From assembly GCF_963678635.1 (NCBI RefSeq), contig NC_087062.1, positions 52,276,473-52,340,472 of the forward strand: DNA of 64,000 bases, read 5' to 3'. Of the stretch, positions 30,431 to 43,198 are shown piece after piece. Position 1 is the stretch's first letter, and each line of letters opens with the position of its first letter. The notes under the pieces were generated by a model, which saw nothing but the letters and a program-made list of their open reading frames with translations, ran no database searches and was not told where the DNA came from. The DNA is from Symsagittifera roscoffensis (taxonomy: Eukaryota > Xenacoelomorpha > Acoela > Convolutidae). The position numbers and the translations under genes were made by a program.

Positions 30431-32109
30431 ACACCTGTCTGCATAAACTGCTGGTTTTAAAACTTACGTCCAGCTTGTCATCTCGCACTACAAAATCTTC
30501 CGAATTGAACTGAGGCAGCTATTTGGTTTTATTATTTCCATACAAGACTCAAAAGTTAAAACTTAGAGCTTGATGTTATCAGCCTAGAAGTGATGGATTT
30601 GCCGTTATTTAATTTCTCAAAAACTGTTCGATACTAGTTAAAGGGCAGTTGAAACATTCAGAGCTATGCCTTGAAACGAGCAGTCTTGTTCTTTCATGAA
30701 ATTTCCTCTTTTGCCTGAAGTTTTTTTTTAAATCCGAACACTATAGACATTAAGGCTCAATGGAAAGCTCAATGCGTCGCCATAAGATTATCAGTCTTAT
30801 TGTTCCGACTGCTTTTGAATAGAGTGACGGAATATTTGTCATCAGGGTGGTTTATCTCCAGACTAAAACCGTTATTTAAAGAGCTTTTTTTTTAGCAAAA
30901 CCTTGCTTTACCATCTGAAAAGTATTGCTGTTTTGAGCTCAAATGTTTCGCGCGATATTTTTTGTGCTATGAACGCGTGAGCGACGATTTTCTCTGGCTT
31001 AGAAATGGTTCCAATTTGAATTGAGGTATGCTATTTACTCTAATTAACATGTTACTTACAGCTAAAAAATATATAATTTTGCGCATTAAATAGCATGTGA
31101 GGTATGATTTTCTATCAGAAATCAGAACAATTCTCAAACTTTTTTTTTGGAAATTTCGTCAATATCTACTAAATTGTGGACTACTCCATAGATCTTAAAG
31201 TGCAATCAGTACGTTCAGGTAGTCACCCTGATACAAGTAAAATTTATGAAAAATTAAAGCTAAATTTATCTGAAAGAGTTTGAGGCGAAAAACTCAAAAT
31301 TGATAAGTTTTCGTAATGTAATTTTTCTTCCTTGTTGAGCTACTTTGAAATTAATTGATTTGGAGAATTTTACACTTTCAATCAGCTTAAACTTTCAGTT
31401 TATTGTTGACTTTTCGCAAAACTTTTAACTTACTGTTAAAACTGACAGGGGTTATTTTTTTCCTACATTCGAAGAAAGTATTGAAATATTCATACTCGAG
31501 ATGGTTTTTCCAGACAATTTTTTGAGTTTTACCAGCCATTTTGACAGCATATTTCAAGTTATCCAGAAAGTATTGTTGTCTTTGAGGGCAAACTTGAAAA
31601 ATAATTTTTTTTACTCGTCATCATTTTTGGTATACTGATGGGGGTTTAAAGAATTCCAATTCAACCAATTTGAAACAATTGACGCGTGATATATTTCTCA
31701 CTATTAACGCGTGGGCGGATTTTTATTTTTGTCATAAAAATTGTACCAAATTTAATTGATTCTAGCTATTCGGATTTTTTATTATTTTGCTATATGCGAA
31801 CAGGACTGCTGGTATCACGGCAACGCCCTGAATGTTCCGACTGACCATAAAATGGTCTAGAATAGTTTCTGGTTAATAAAAAAATCTATAAAATATAAAT
31901 TTAAACTGAATATTAAGAATCGTGGTTGGAATTATTAAGCCCAATTAGCCTGCCTAAATTCATTTTGTAACAATTTTGTGGTCCGGAAAAGTTAGCCGCG
32001 CGTAAATATTGCGAGCTAAACTTTCAGCATAAAGGAATGACACCGCTACTGGAGTCACATTAGTCTATTAGAAAGCGGTTTCACCGCAATCTGTAACACA
32101 AAAGAATTT

Positions 32110-32400
32110 AAAGGTGAGCGCGCCCTTCTCGTACCACGAAGATCTTTTAATCGAGCCCCCGAGGAAAAGTTTTTTAGAATTGGTCCGATTGAAAAAATCA
32201 CCTCAAGTATATGTATTCCTTACTTTCTTCGAAAGTCGAAACAAAGATATCATTTTGTCCGTTACTTAACGTTTATAGGGATAACCTTCAAAAAAAAAGC
32301 TGAAACTGCTTCAGATATCTTCAAAGGCTTCACCCTGATACAAACAACTTGTTATACGTGAATACATGCTTAATAGTTCATTTTATCCCTCGGCTAGCGC
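32110..32400 (+). mobile_element. tRNA-headed SINE-like unit
   Basis: Head gtgagcgcgccc and ttaatcgagcccccgag, T run and attggtc, then body with tactttcttcgaaagtcg, ggcttcaccctgatacaa and ctagcgcgtggtg. Confidence 0.45.
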
Positions 32401-33479
32401 GTGGTGGGAAGTTTTTTTTTTAAAACAAAAAACAAATTCTTAAACTTTTTCTTTTCTTTTTAAATTTAAACACACAAAATTTTAACCAGGAAGTAATTCA
32501 TAGACCTAACAACGCTGTTTGAATTTTAAAGGCTTGGACCTGAGACAAGCAGTTTTTGTTCTTGTCGATATTTGTTTTAGCAGCGGATTTTCTATTTGAA
32601 TTCAATTTTCAAAAATGCTATTTAATATTTCCTGTCTGATATGCAGTGTCTCATTTGGTAACACCCGGTCGAGAAAAAATGTTTAAAAAAAGTCGAAGTC
32701 ATTTTCATCTCAGATAACACTCCAAGCATGGCTTCGGGCAGTCTCAACTGACTCTGAGCATTGCGCTTAAATTCTAATTGATCACGAATGTGGGGCTAGT
32801 TAATTAGGCCAAATATTACAGGCTTGAAATTTTCATAGGAAACACAAGAATAGTAGGTATGTTTTCGAGACTGGTTTCAAAAGTAGGAGCACCCGCAGCC
32901 CTTTTCAAATACATTATGTCCTTTCCAGTGAAAATTTGGGTTCGAGATTGCTTTTTCCAGACAATTTTTGAGTTTTTAACTAGCCATTCTGACAGCAAAT
33001 TTGAAAAAAAAACTACCTGTTTTCAGGTTTTGTATGAATACGAGGGTATTAAGCTTTTCAATTCAGCCAATTTGGAACAATTAATGCGTGATAAAAAATG
33101 CGCTACTAATGTGTGGGCGGATATTTATTTTCGTCAAAGAAATCGTTCCAAATTGAATTGATGCATGCTATTCGGTCTCTTTATCACTGTGCTATATGCG
33201 AGCAGGACTGCGGGTATTAAGACAACCCCTTTAATGTTCCGATTGTTCAAAAAAGGTTCCAAATAGTTTTTGGTTAATGAAGTATCAATAAACTATGAGT
33301 TTTGAGCCGAATATTAAGAATCGTGCACTGAATAAATCTGCCTAATACGCCTGCCTCAGTTAACTTTGAAAAGTTTTTGTGATGCGAGAAAATCCGCCAC
33401 ACGTAAGTTAGGCGCGTTAAATTTTCAGCATCAAGGTCACGTTTGTGTTTTATAGAGCGTTTCACAGCGATATTAAAGA

Positions 33480-33810
33480 CAGGATACTTTTAGACGAGAG
33501 TGCGCCCTGTTACCATGAAGATCCTTGGATCGAGTCCCCGAGAAATTTTTTTTGAAGTATTGGTCTGAATAAAAACCACCTCGAGCATATGTATGCTTTG
33601 CTTTCTTCGAAAGTCGGAACAAAGATATCATTTTGTACTTAATCTAACGTTTATGGGGACGATTTTCATAAAAAAAGCAAAAACTGCCTCAGATATCTTA
33701 AAAGGCAGTCGGAATTTTCAAGGCTTCACCCTGATACAATCAATCTTGTTATACGTTCATAGTCGCTTAAGATATAATTTTATCCTTCAGCTAGCGCGTG
33801 GTGCGAATTT
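33480..33810 (+). mobile_element. tRNA-headed SINE-like unit
   Basis: Best copy: gagagtgcgccc (box A region), tggatcgagtccccgag (box B), T run and attggtc, tttcttcgaaagtcggaac, aaaaggcagtcggaa, ttcaccctgatacaa, ctagcgcgtggtgcg. Confidence 0.5.
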
Positions 33811-35460
33811 TTTTTTCGTAATAATAAAAAAACAAATTCTTGGGCTTTCTGTTTTCTTTTTCAAAACTCTACACAAATTTTAATGAAAAATTAGTTCAAA
33901 GACAAGGCGGTCTAATTTTTGAGGGCTTCGACCTGATACAAGTAGTTTGTATTTGTCGGTTTCTATTTTAGCAGTAGTTAACAAAAAAATCACCCCGAGC
34001 ATATATATTCTTTACTTTCTTCGAATCATTTATCAATTTTTACTCAACATAACGTTTCAAAAAAAGCAAACACTGCTTCAAATTTTTTAAAAGGCAGTCG
34101 GAATATTCAGTGCTTTGCCCCAATACAAGCAATCTCGTTATACGTTAACAGACTTTTAAAATTTATTTTATCTTTCAGCTGGCGCGTGGTGTAATTTTTT
34201 TTTCGCAAGAAGCTAGTTTTCAATTTAAAAAAAAAAAAAATTTCATTCAAGTACTAGTTCCTGGACTTGTTAGGGCGTCTGAATTTTAAGGAATTCGACC
34301 TGATACAATTAGACTTGTTTTTTGTCGATTTCTGATCTGTGTGGGGCTAGTTAATTAGGGCAAATATTTCAGGCTTGAAATTTTCATAGGAAACACAAGA
34401 ATAGTAGGTATGTTTTCGAGACTGGTTTCAAAAGTAGGAGCACCAGCAGACTTTTTTAAACACTTTATGTCCTTTCCGGGTAAAAATTTGGGCTCGAGAT
34501 TGCTTTTTCCAGACAATTTTTGAGTTTTTAATTAGCCATTCTGACCGCAAATTTGAAAAAAAACTACCTGTTTTCAGGTTTTGTATGAATACGAGGGTAT
34601 TAAGCTTTTCAATTCAGCCAATTTGCAACAATTAATACGTGATATAATTTACGGTAATAACTCGTGGGCGGATATTTATTTTCGTCATAGAAATCGTTCC
34701 AAATTGAATTGATGCATGCTATTCGGTCTCTTCATTACTGTGCTATATGCAAGCAGGACTGCTGGTATCAAGACAACCCCTTGAATGTTCCGATTGTCCA
34801 AAAAAATAGATGACTTTCAAAAAAAGCAAACACTGCTTCAGATATCTTAAAAGGCAGTCGGAATATTCAGTGCTTCGCCTCAATACAAGCCATCTCGTTT
34901 TACGTTAACAGACTTTTAACATTTATTTTATCTTTCAGCTGGCGCGTGGTGTGAATTTTTTTTTTCGTAAGAAGCTAGTTTTAAAACTTTTTTTAAAAAA
35001 ATTTCATTCAAGTACTAGTACGTAGACTTGTTAGGGCATCTGAATTTTAAGGACTTCGACCTGATACAAGTAGACTTGTTTTTTGTCGATTTTTTTAGGA
35101 CCGGTTTTTGTAGTTAAATTGAATATCAAAATTGCAATTTAATCCTTCCTGTCTGACATGCAGTGTCTCATTTGATAACACCCTCTCGAGAAAAATTATT
35201 TCACTAAAATCGAATTCAATCTCATCTCAGATAACCCTCTAAGCATAGCTTCGGGCAGGCTCAACAGACACTGAGCATTGTGCTTAAATTTTAATTGATC
35301 ACAAGGCCGTACTAATTAGGGAAAATATCTCAGGCTTGAAATTGTCAAAGGAAACAGAAGAACTGTGGGTACATTTTCGAGGCTGGTTTCAAATATAGGA
35401 GCACAGCAGCCTTTTCTTAAACACCTCATGCACCTTCCAGGCAATAATTTTGCGACGGGT

Positions 35461-37015
35461 GGCAACCGTTCTCAGATCAAAACAGTCCATTAGCGTCTCC
35501 TAGAGAGAATAGAGAATCAAAAGAGGGAACCGAAATCAAAAGTTTTTCAGATCTACTTGATCTGTTTTTTTTTGTTCTCACTCAACCATTTTGAATTGGC
35601 TCAGTTTATATTGATTGGCTCATTTAGTTTTACTAGAGCTAGGTAGATAAATTTTGCTTTCAATTGTCTTGGGATTACGAAATTGGTTTTCAATTTAGCT
35701 TCCTGGTGTTCAGTTTTTATTGATAGAAATGCATATTAATTATCAATGAGACCTCCAATGGAAAGAGCTTATTTCAAAATTAAATCTTTTTCAAATTAGC
35801 GAAGTCCGAGAACTAATCAAATATTTAATGGAAGCAGAGATTTGTTTTCAAATCTTTTGATCCCTCCCGTGTCTAAATTCCTGTCAACACCTCGCTTATT
35901 TCTGGTCACCTACAGTTTCCATCATTACTTTTCTCCCATAAATCAAGTCGTCTCTATCGGTCAGTTAGTTTGGCCTAAGACTCATTTTTTATTTAATCGG
36001 CCACTTCAGATCGCCTGCGAAGCAAGATTTCAAGTTTGGAGGTCATCGGCTCAACTCCGTGGAGTAATTTCTCTAGCGCTTTCGCCCTTGTCAGGTAGGG
36101 TTTATCTAGTTCAACGAAATAATCATGAAAACTTTACCCAGTTAAGCACCGATTAACCCAAAACGATTTTTGCCACTGGTATTGAAACGGATCCTAAAAC
36201 GGATGTTTTGTTCTGTATTCAAGGTAATCGCCCCCTTTTGAGCACAGGCCAATTATTATTATGACTGTGGGGTTTTGTGGGGTTTGTTACAACAAACTGG
36301 TGAGCTGTAGTAACAACTGTTTATTGAATACTACATTTTATATTCCTTCCCTCAAGACCAATTTGATCAGCAACATTTTTCAGGCTACATTTTGGTCATA
36401 TTGAACAAATTGAATGCATTTGCCCCATGAATTTAGTCTGCTGGCTCTATTATCTGTTCATTTGTTTGGTGACAATTTCAAACCAACTTTCTTGTATCTT
36501 CATTCAAAAAATACACTGAATGTAAGAACGACTGAATGACGATTCCGTCCTTTGCACATTGAGCAGAGTCATTTCTGATATTTGAACAGAAAAAAAAACA
36601 ACCATTTTTATATGATATAAAATTTAATATGTCATTCTAAACTTCCGTGTTTTCTGGTGAGTTTGAAAATTTTTATCTTTCGCAGTTCGTAATTTTTATA
36701 CTTACTAAACGAACTGCATTAATCGGAAACTTTTTATATAACACTTAATTTGATTTTCTTGCCACCTGTAAATGTTTTTTTTTCATAACTTTGTTATAGG
36801 AAAAATTTTATTTTTATTTGTGTTTTGCTGAAGACTAGAGACGGGAAAGAACTTTTTACTTTGGAAGAATTTTCCGCAAATTCAGATACGAAGTGAGTGC
36901 TGTATTGCTTGAATTTTTTTTTCAGTTGTAGTTCGAGTTATTTTTGTCGATTATTATTCAGGTGTCAAAAAAGTTCGGCTTAATGTTCTGCTAGATATCA
37001 AAATTGCAGTCTTGA
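35461..37015. other. No clear gene
   Basis: A GC-richer patch at 35,860-36,160 has a 104-codon frame without recognisable domains. The rest is AT-rich and featureless to me. Confidence 0.3.
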
Positions 37016-37534
37016 TCAAAATTCGGTATGTTTCGACCCTGCTCGACCGAAACAAACAGGCTCGACCATGCTCGATCCAAGCAAGGTATGTTTCGACCAT
37101 GCTCGACTGAAAAATAGATGCTCCATCGCGCGCGACCTAAGAAAAATATGTTTCGACCGTGCTCGACCGAAAAAAAATGTGCTCGACCCAATCAAAAAAA
37201 AATTTCGACCGTATTCGACCAAAAATATACTTAATCATGCTCGACCCAAGCAAGATAATTTTCTACCTGTCTCGACCGCAAATAATCTGATCGACCGTGC
37301 TCGACTTGAGCAAGATGTTTTTCAAATGTCTCGACCACAAAAAATGGGCTCGACCATTTTCAAGTGCTCGATCAAAGTTGAGGTAATTGAGCAAATTAAG
37401 GGTGGCGAAAGTTTGGGCATACCAAACATTGGTCGCGAAAGTCTAGAAAATGTTGGTCCAGACTTTCGCGATCCATTTCTAAATTTTTGCGACCAATTTT
37501 TGGCATGTCCAGATTTTCGCGACCGAATTTCAGT

Positions 37535-38500
37535 ATGTCCAGACTACCGTGAGACACGGCGCTCATCATTTCCCGACTTTCTAGACTCAAACTCTCGGCG
37601 CGACTATGCAATTTTGGTCTGAGTCCGGATGCGGCACAACCCACAAAGTTTGGACATGGTTCTGGTAACGCGTCCCGGAAAAGCAGCTGGTGACAGAAGT
37701 CTCAAAAGGAGAGAAAATTGGATTTGTGAATTCTTTTGATTCACCTACTTTGCCTAATATATTTATTTATATATGTATATATGTTCGTTTTTTGTATGTA
37801 TGTATGTATGTATGTATGTATGTATGCGAGCAGAAAACCCGACAAAACTCATTTCGACTATGCTCGAGGTGTGCTTTGACCATCCTCGACGGTGCTCGAT
37901 CATGCTCGAGTTATGTTTTGAATTTAAGCTCGAGACAAGCTCCTGTCTCGGGTATTTTTTTTCGGTCGAGCACCTACATGTGCTTGACTTTCCAAGTAGA
38001 AAGGTAAAGTGAGCGTAGTATCTGTTCGAGGTATGTTTCGATCGAGCTCGAGGTATGTTTTGACGGTGCTCGAGGTATGTTTCGACCGAAATCGAGGTGT
38101 GTTTCGACCGTGCTCGAGTTATGCTTCGACTGTGCTCGGGGTATGCTTTGACCTTGCTCGCGGTATGCTTCGACCGTGCTCGAGGTACGTTTTGATCGTG
38201 CTCGAGGTAATGCTTCGACCGTGGTCGATGTATGTTTCAATTGTGCCCAAGGTATGTTTCGATCGTGCTCGAGGTATGTTTTGACGGTGCTCGAGGTATG
38301 TTTCGATCGTGCTCGAGTTATGTTTCGACCGTGCTCGAGTTATGCTTCGACTGTGCTTGAGGTATGTTTCGATTGTGCTCGAAGTACGTTTCGACCGTGC
38401 TCGAGGTATATTTTGATCGTGCTCGAGGTATGCTTTGACCTTGCTCGAGGTATGCTTCAACCGTGCTCGAGGTATGTTTCAATTGTGCTCGAGGTATGTG
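37535..38500 (+). repeat. Segmental tandem duplication, unit 1
   Basis: About 966 bp, from gtccagactaccgtgagac through a (GTAT)n tract into satellite monomers. Repeated head to tail at 38,501-39,467. Confidence 0.9.
37796..37825 (+). repeat. (GTAT)n microsatellite, unit 1
   Basis: Perfect tetranucleotide tract ending at gcgagcag. Confidence 0.9.
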
Positions 38501-39467
38501 TCCAGACTACCGTGAGACACGGCGCTCATCATTTCCCGACTTTCTAGACTCAAACTCTCGGCGCGACTATGCAATTTTGGTCTGAGTCCGGATGCGGCAC
38601 AACCCACAAAGTTTGGACATGGTTCTGGTAACGCGTCCCGGAAAAGCAGCTGGTGACAAAAGTCTCAAAAGGAGAGAAAATTGGATTTGTGAATTCTTTT
38701 GATTCACCTACTTTGCCTAATATATTTATTTATATATGTATATATGTTCGTTTTTTGTATGTATGTATGTATGTATGTATGTATGTATGTATGCGAGCAG
38801 AAAACCCGACAAAACTCATTTCGACTATGCTCGAGGTGTGCTTTGACCATCCTCGACGGTGCTCGATCATGCTCGAGTTATGTTTTGAATTTAAGCTCGA
38901 GACAAGCTCCTGTCTCGGGTATTTTTTTTCGGTCGAGCACCTACATGTGCTTGACTTTCCAAGTAGAAAGGTAAAGTGAGCGTAGTATCTGTTCGAGGTA
39001 TGTTTCGATCGAGCTCGAGGTATGTTTTGACGGTGCTCGAGGTACGTTTCGACCGAAATCGAGGTGTGTTTCGACCGTGCTCGAGTTATGCTTCGACTGT
39101 GCTCGGGGTATGCTTTGACCTTGCTCGCGGTATGCTTCGACCGTGCTCGAGGTACGTTTTGATCGTGCTCGAGGTAATGCTTCGACCGTGGTCGATGTAT
39201 GTTTCAATTGTGCCCAAGGTATGTTTCGATCGTGCTCGAGGTATGTTTTGACGGTGCTCGAGGTATGTTTCGATCGTGCTCGAGTTATGTTTCGACCGTG
39301 CTCGAGTTATGCTTCGACTGTGCTTGAGGTGTGTTTCGATTGTGCTCGAAGTACGTTTCGACCGTGCTCGAGGTATATTTTGATCGTGCTCGAGGTATGC
39401 TTTGACCTTGCTCGAGGTATGCTTCAACCGTGCTCGAGGTATGTTTCAATTGTGCTCGAGGTATGTG
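38501..39467 (+). repeat. Segmental tandem duplication, unit 2
   Basis: Offset 963-967 bp from unit 1; I count about three substitutions plus one extra GTAT, so the duplication is very recent. A decayed third relative lies at about 39,705-39,870. Confidence 0.9.
38756..38792 (+). repeat. (GTAT)n microsatellite, unit 2
   Basis: Same tract, one repeat longer than in unit 1. Confidence 0.9.
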
Positions 39468-39948
39468 TCGACCGTGCTCGAGGTACGTTTTGATCGTGCT
39501 CGAGGTATGCTTCGACCGTGCTCGATGTATGTTTCGATTGTGCCCGAGGTATATTTCGACCGTGCTCGACGAATGTTTTGATTGTGCTCGAGGTCTATTT
39601 TGACCTCACTCGCAGTATGTTTCGACCAAGCTCGAGATATGTGTCGAACGTGCTCGAATGTGCTCGAACGTGCTTGATTGTACTTGACCGTGCTCGACTG
39701 TGCTCGACCCCTGCTCGAGTTAAGTTTTGAAAATGTGATCGACCCAAACCTCAGTGTCGATTATTTTTTTTCGTTCGAGCACTTACATGTAATTGACTTT
39801 GCAAGCCGAAAGGTAAAGTGAGCGAGGTAAATGCTCGAGGTATGTTTCGACCGAGATCGAAGTAGTTTTTTACCTTGCTCGAGGTATGTTTCGAATATGT
39901 GCTTGACTCAAACCCCTGTCTCGACTATTCTTTTCATTCTACTGCACT

Positions 39949-40131
39949 GAGAACAACTGTCTTCTAAGTTAAATTTATTTTTTTCTGTTGCTGAAACTAT
40001 GAATAGTTTCAGCGTTACAAATAATTGTAAGTGTTAGTTATGGATCATGATTGTTTAGTTAGAAATTTTTTATAGAGATAGTTTTATCAATAGTATAATT
40101 GGATATAAATACTAGTTTTAAAATGGTTCCA
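39949..40131 (-). mobile_element. LTR fragment (Ty3/gypsy-like), minus strand
   Basis: The reverse complement begins TGGAACC and follows the start of the LTRs at 49,814 and 54,901 (atttatatccaat, atcatgatccataactaaca, gaagacagttgttctc). It ends at the satellite edge. A partial fossil. Confidence 0.8.
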
Positions 40132-41029
40132 CTTTGGCAAAAAACTCAGCTTGACATTTGTTCCCTTTTTGTTAATTGTTCTGAATTGTCCGATTCTATG
40201 CATTTTTTTTTCAGAATTGCCAGAATAAAGGCTTTAGCACCGCCTCGATAAAACAGCAGAAAAAAATTAACAGCAAATTCAATTGTAAAATGTTGTGCCA
40301 CTTCACTACATTCGAAGTTGTTGTGTTTTTTGTCTAAGTGGTCCATCCAGATCTTAAAACACAAAACCGGTTTTGTCTGCATTCAAAATATCTCAATATT
40401 TACCATTTTGTGAATGCCTTCTAACTGCTACTAAGACAGAAAAAAATAATGGAAACCATACAATTGCCCGGATTGATGCCACAGAGCTAATAAGTACCAT
40501 TCCAGCATTACAATAGCAATGGAAGCTCATAACTAAAAAAAATAATTGATTGAAAAACAATTCTGGATTATCTGTGTTCATAGGTCCAATCTTAACGAAA
40601 TTTAGCGTTATCAGTTCTTGATTGATTAAATTTTTAATCATCAAATAATTAGCAAAAGAATGAACTGTGAAATTATTTGTAGAAATGAAAATTGAATTTA
40701 TCCCTTTGCTTTTCAAATTTAACTAGTGAAATAATGATATGTTTTACTCTGAGAGGTCTCAGATATAACACAGTCAGTAGAAAGGTCACAAAAAGGATGT
40801 GGCGTAGAGGTAATACGATGGTAGCTTGAGCGCAATAGGTAAGGATTATTATCTGGCGAACAAAATTTTACCTAATTGGCGAGATGTATTGTGCAATTTA
40901 TTAATATCGCTGCATTTTTTCTCATTTCATAATGATCAGATCTATCGAAGACCGGAAAAGCACCAGCACAGAACTGCGTTAGTATTCAAACAGTGTTGTT
41001 ACTTGTTTTTTGTTCCGAATTTCGTAACG
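40132..41029. other. No clear gene
   Basis: AT-rich. A box A-like word (gtggcgtagaggtaat) near 40,800 has no matching box B, so no tRNA or SINE is called. Confidence 0.3.
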
Positions 41030-41530
41030 AGAGGTACGAAATATTTGTGCTCGGGTTGTTTTTTTGTCTTCAGACGAATTTCGACTTTTTAGCTAGCCAT
41101 TTTTGATGATTTTTTCTTACTAAAACGGTATTGTTGTCCAGTGTTTAAATTTCAGAAAATATTTCATCTGTGATCGTTTTTTGTGAAGTTATGGGGTTTA
41201 AAGATTGCCATTTTGGCCAATTTGGGAGAATTAGCGCGCGATATATTCTTCGCTATTAATGGGTAAGCGGAGTTTCAATCCGTCCTAGCAATCGTTCCAA
41301 ATTGGTTTGTTACTAGGAGCGACATCTATCACTTTGTATTATATATGGCGTGTGGCGGAAAAATTTTCACAAAAAAAATCTCTAATTTAAATTTTAAAAA
41401 ATATAATTTATTTTATTACATTTTTTAAAAAGTTATTACTGCTCCTTAGACCTTAAAAGGCAGTCGGAACATTCATGGCTACACCCTGATACGAGCAGTC
41501 TTGTCTGAATTTATCTCTGATAAGGTCTAA
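41030..41530 (+). repeat. Dispersed copy of the 31-35 kb repeat family
   Basis: Keeps the order cttcagacgaatttcgactt, tagctagccattttt, tattaatgggtaagcggag, tcgttccaaattg, aaaaggcagtcggaacattc and ctgatacgagcagtcttgt. Confidence 0.6.
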
Positions 41531-41610
41531 AGTAGCACCAACAGTTTACTGCCCGTACTGACAAGAAATGGATTGAAATCAATTTTCTACAATTGATGTA
41601 GCAAACACCT

Positions 41611-43198
41611 AAAAAAATAGGATCTGAATCGATTTAAAATTGATTCAGTTTAAAAAGAAAATTTAGTTTAAAAAATCAATTTCAATCGATTTTAAATCGC
41701 TGTAAGTATAAATTTTGTCAAACTATTTTTATTTCATTTTCATCCAATTTTTGTAACAAAAAAATTGGTTTACATCAATTTATATCAATTTATACCTACT
41801 CTTTGTATACTCATTTTTCAACAAATAAAATACAAAAAAGTTGGAAATCGTTCAAATGAAGAAAAAAATATCTCAATTTTTGTCACGTGTCGTTACAATG
41901 AGCAATTCAACCAAAATCTCAAGCGACTCCAAGCAATATCAAAAAAATTTACCAAAAAAGACTGAAAATATCGGAATATCAACTAGGGTTTGTGGGAGAG
42001 GACGGGGGAGGCATTTAAATACTAGGTACCAGAATTGGTAAAGTTAAAGTGATTTGAAAGGGCACAGTAAGTTTTTTCGTTTAAAAGGATGGCCATTTTG
42101 TAGAATCTCGATTTGTTTTGAGTGAACATCAATTTGCTTTAAATTCCTTAATTACACTAAAAGCCTTTCTTTTAAACTTGAAACTTTGTCGATAACTTTT
42201 CTAAAATTGAAGCTCAATAAGAATCATTCTGAGGTGCTTTTTTAACAATAGATAAATATTGAAGATTTTGTTTTTAAACTGTAATTGAGAGGGTTTTTGT
42301 CTAAACTAAATAAGTCCTCGAATTCAAAAAAAAATATGGGTCAAAAACACATGTCGTAAGACAGAGGCGGATCTAGATTTACTTTGACCAAATTCAAGTT
42401 TTTTTTTCATATAGTTTTGGTCCAAAATCTGATTCATATTGATGATGTTCTGTGGTTTTATTGCATAGTTTTGTGCTCAAAATCTGATTATTTGACAAAA
42501 CTCATGATTTTTTTATCTAATTTTGGCCCAAAATTTGATTTATATTGATGACGTTCTGCGGTTTCATTGCATATTTTAGTGCTCAAAATCTGATTTATTT
42601 GACAAAATTCATGATTATTCAACTTAGTTTTGGCCCAATATCTGATTCATATTGATGGCGTTGTATGCTTTTATTGCCTAATTTTGTGCTTAAAAACTGA
42701 TTCTTTTTGACCAAATTCATGATTTTGTATTTAGTTTGGGCCAAAAATTTGATTCAATCCATGTTTTTTATGGCTTTAATGCATACTTTGTGCTCCAAAA
42801 TCTACTTTTTTTGACCAAGTTCAGGGTTTTTTAACATAGTTTTGGCTCAAAGTCTGATTCATATTCAAAATTTTCCAGGTTTTATTGCACATTTTTGTGT
42901 TCAAAATCTGATTGATGTGATGTTTAAAGTTTTTAATAGTTTAACATATTTTTTATTTTGACTAGTTTATTTCTTAATTGCGAATATTTTCAAAAAGCAT
43001 GTTTTTCAGCAGAAAAAGTTGATTAAATTGATTTAAATTGATTTTGTTAAGATTTTGATGGATTTTACTACATTGCAAAAATCCATTTAATTCGATTCAA
43101 ATCAATTTTTTAGGCAAAACAATCAATTTTTTTCCTTAAAAATCCTTTTAGTTCATTCCAAATTGATTTCCGTATCTACAAATTAGGATCTGAATCGG
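41611..43198 (+). repeat. 1,588 bp tandem duplication, unit 1
   Basis: Followed directly by a near-identical copy; I count roughly eight or nine differences, so it is recent. Ends are rich in aatcgattt/aaattgatt. Not long terminal repeats of one element, because the units abut. Confidence 0.92.
42391..42930 (+). repeat. Minisatellite of about 106 bp, five copies (unit 1)
   Basis: Copies start near 42,417, 42,524, 42,629, 42,737 and 42,842 with ttggcccaaaatctgattc-like text, each followed by gtgctcaaaatctgatt. Confidence 0.85.

Larger units (their letters stand above)
29900..35460 (+). repeat. Higher-order repeat array, units of about 1.4-1.55 kb
   Basis: Recurring ordered modules: ccagacaatttttgagttttt (31,510; 32,955; 34,510), gcgtgggcggat (31,717; 33,112; 34,666), a tRNA-like head (32,115; 33,490), ctagcgcgtggtg-like text (32,397; 33,793; 34,180; 34,940), and gtggggctagttaattagg (32,789; 34,339; decayed near 35,310). 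About 3.5 diverged copies, later ones truncated. 29,900-31,440 holds more decayed pieces. Family unknown. Confidence 0.75.
37016..39948 (+). repeat. CpG-rich 22 bp satellite array
   Basis: From about 37,850 to 39,700 the array repeats a 22 bp monomer built on gctcgaggtatgtttcgac plus three more bases, with about three CpG per monomer. The left edge (37,016-37,400) is a related variant with tgctcgacc and aaaaa spacers. Because 22 is not a multiple of 3 the motif cycles through frames and rarely makes a stop, so long open frames on both strands here are by-products, not genes. Confidence 0.92.

Noticed and set aside
35842-36156. 104-codon plus-strand frame
   Set aside because: Somewhat GC-richer, but no domain, no splice context and no ATG-specific support. 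A tRNA-like reading of gtcatcggctcaactcc there also fails for lack of a box A at the right distance.
37068-39730. Many long open frames on both strands in the satellite
   Set aside because: They come from a 22 bp repeat that contains no stop in most frames; residue patterns simply cycle every 22 residues.
40800-40870. tRNA-like gtggcgtagaggtaat
   Set aside because: Box A-like only; no box B follows within tRNA range.
41765-42041. Short frames repeated at 43,354-43,630
   Set aside because: They are conserved only because the whole 1,588 bp unit was recently duplicated; this gives no evidence of coding.
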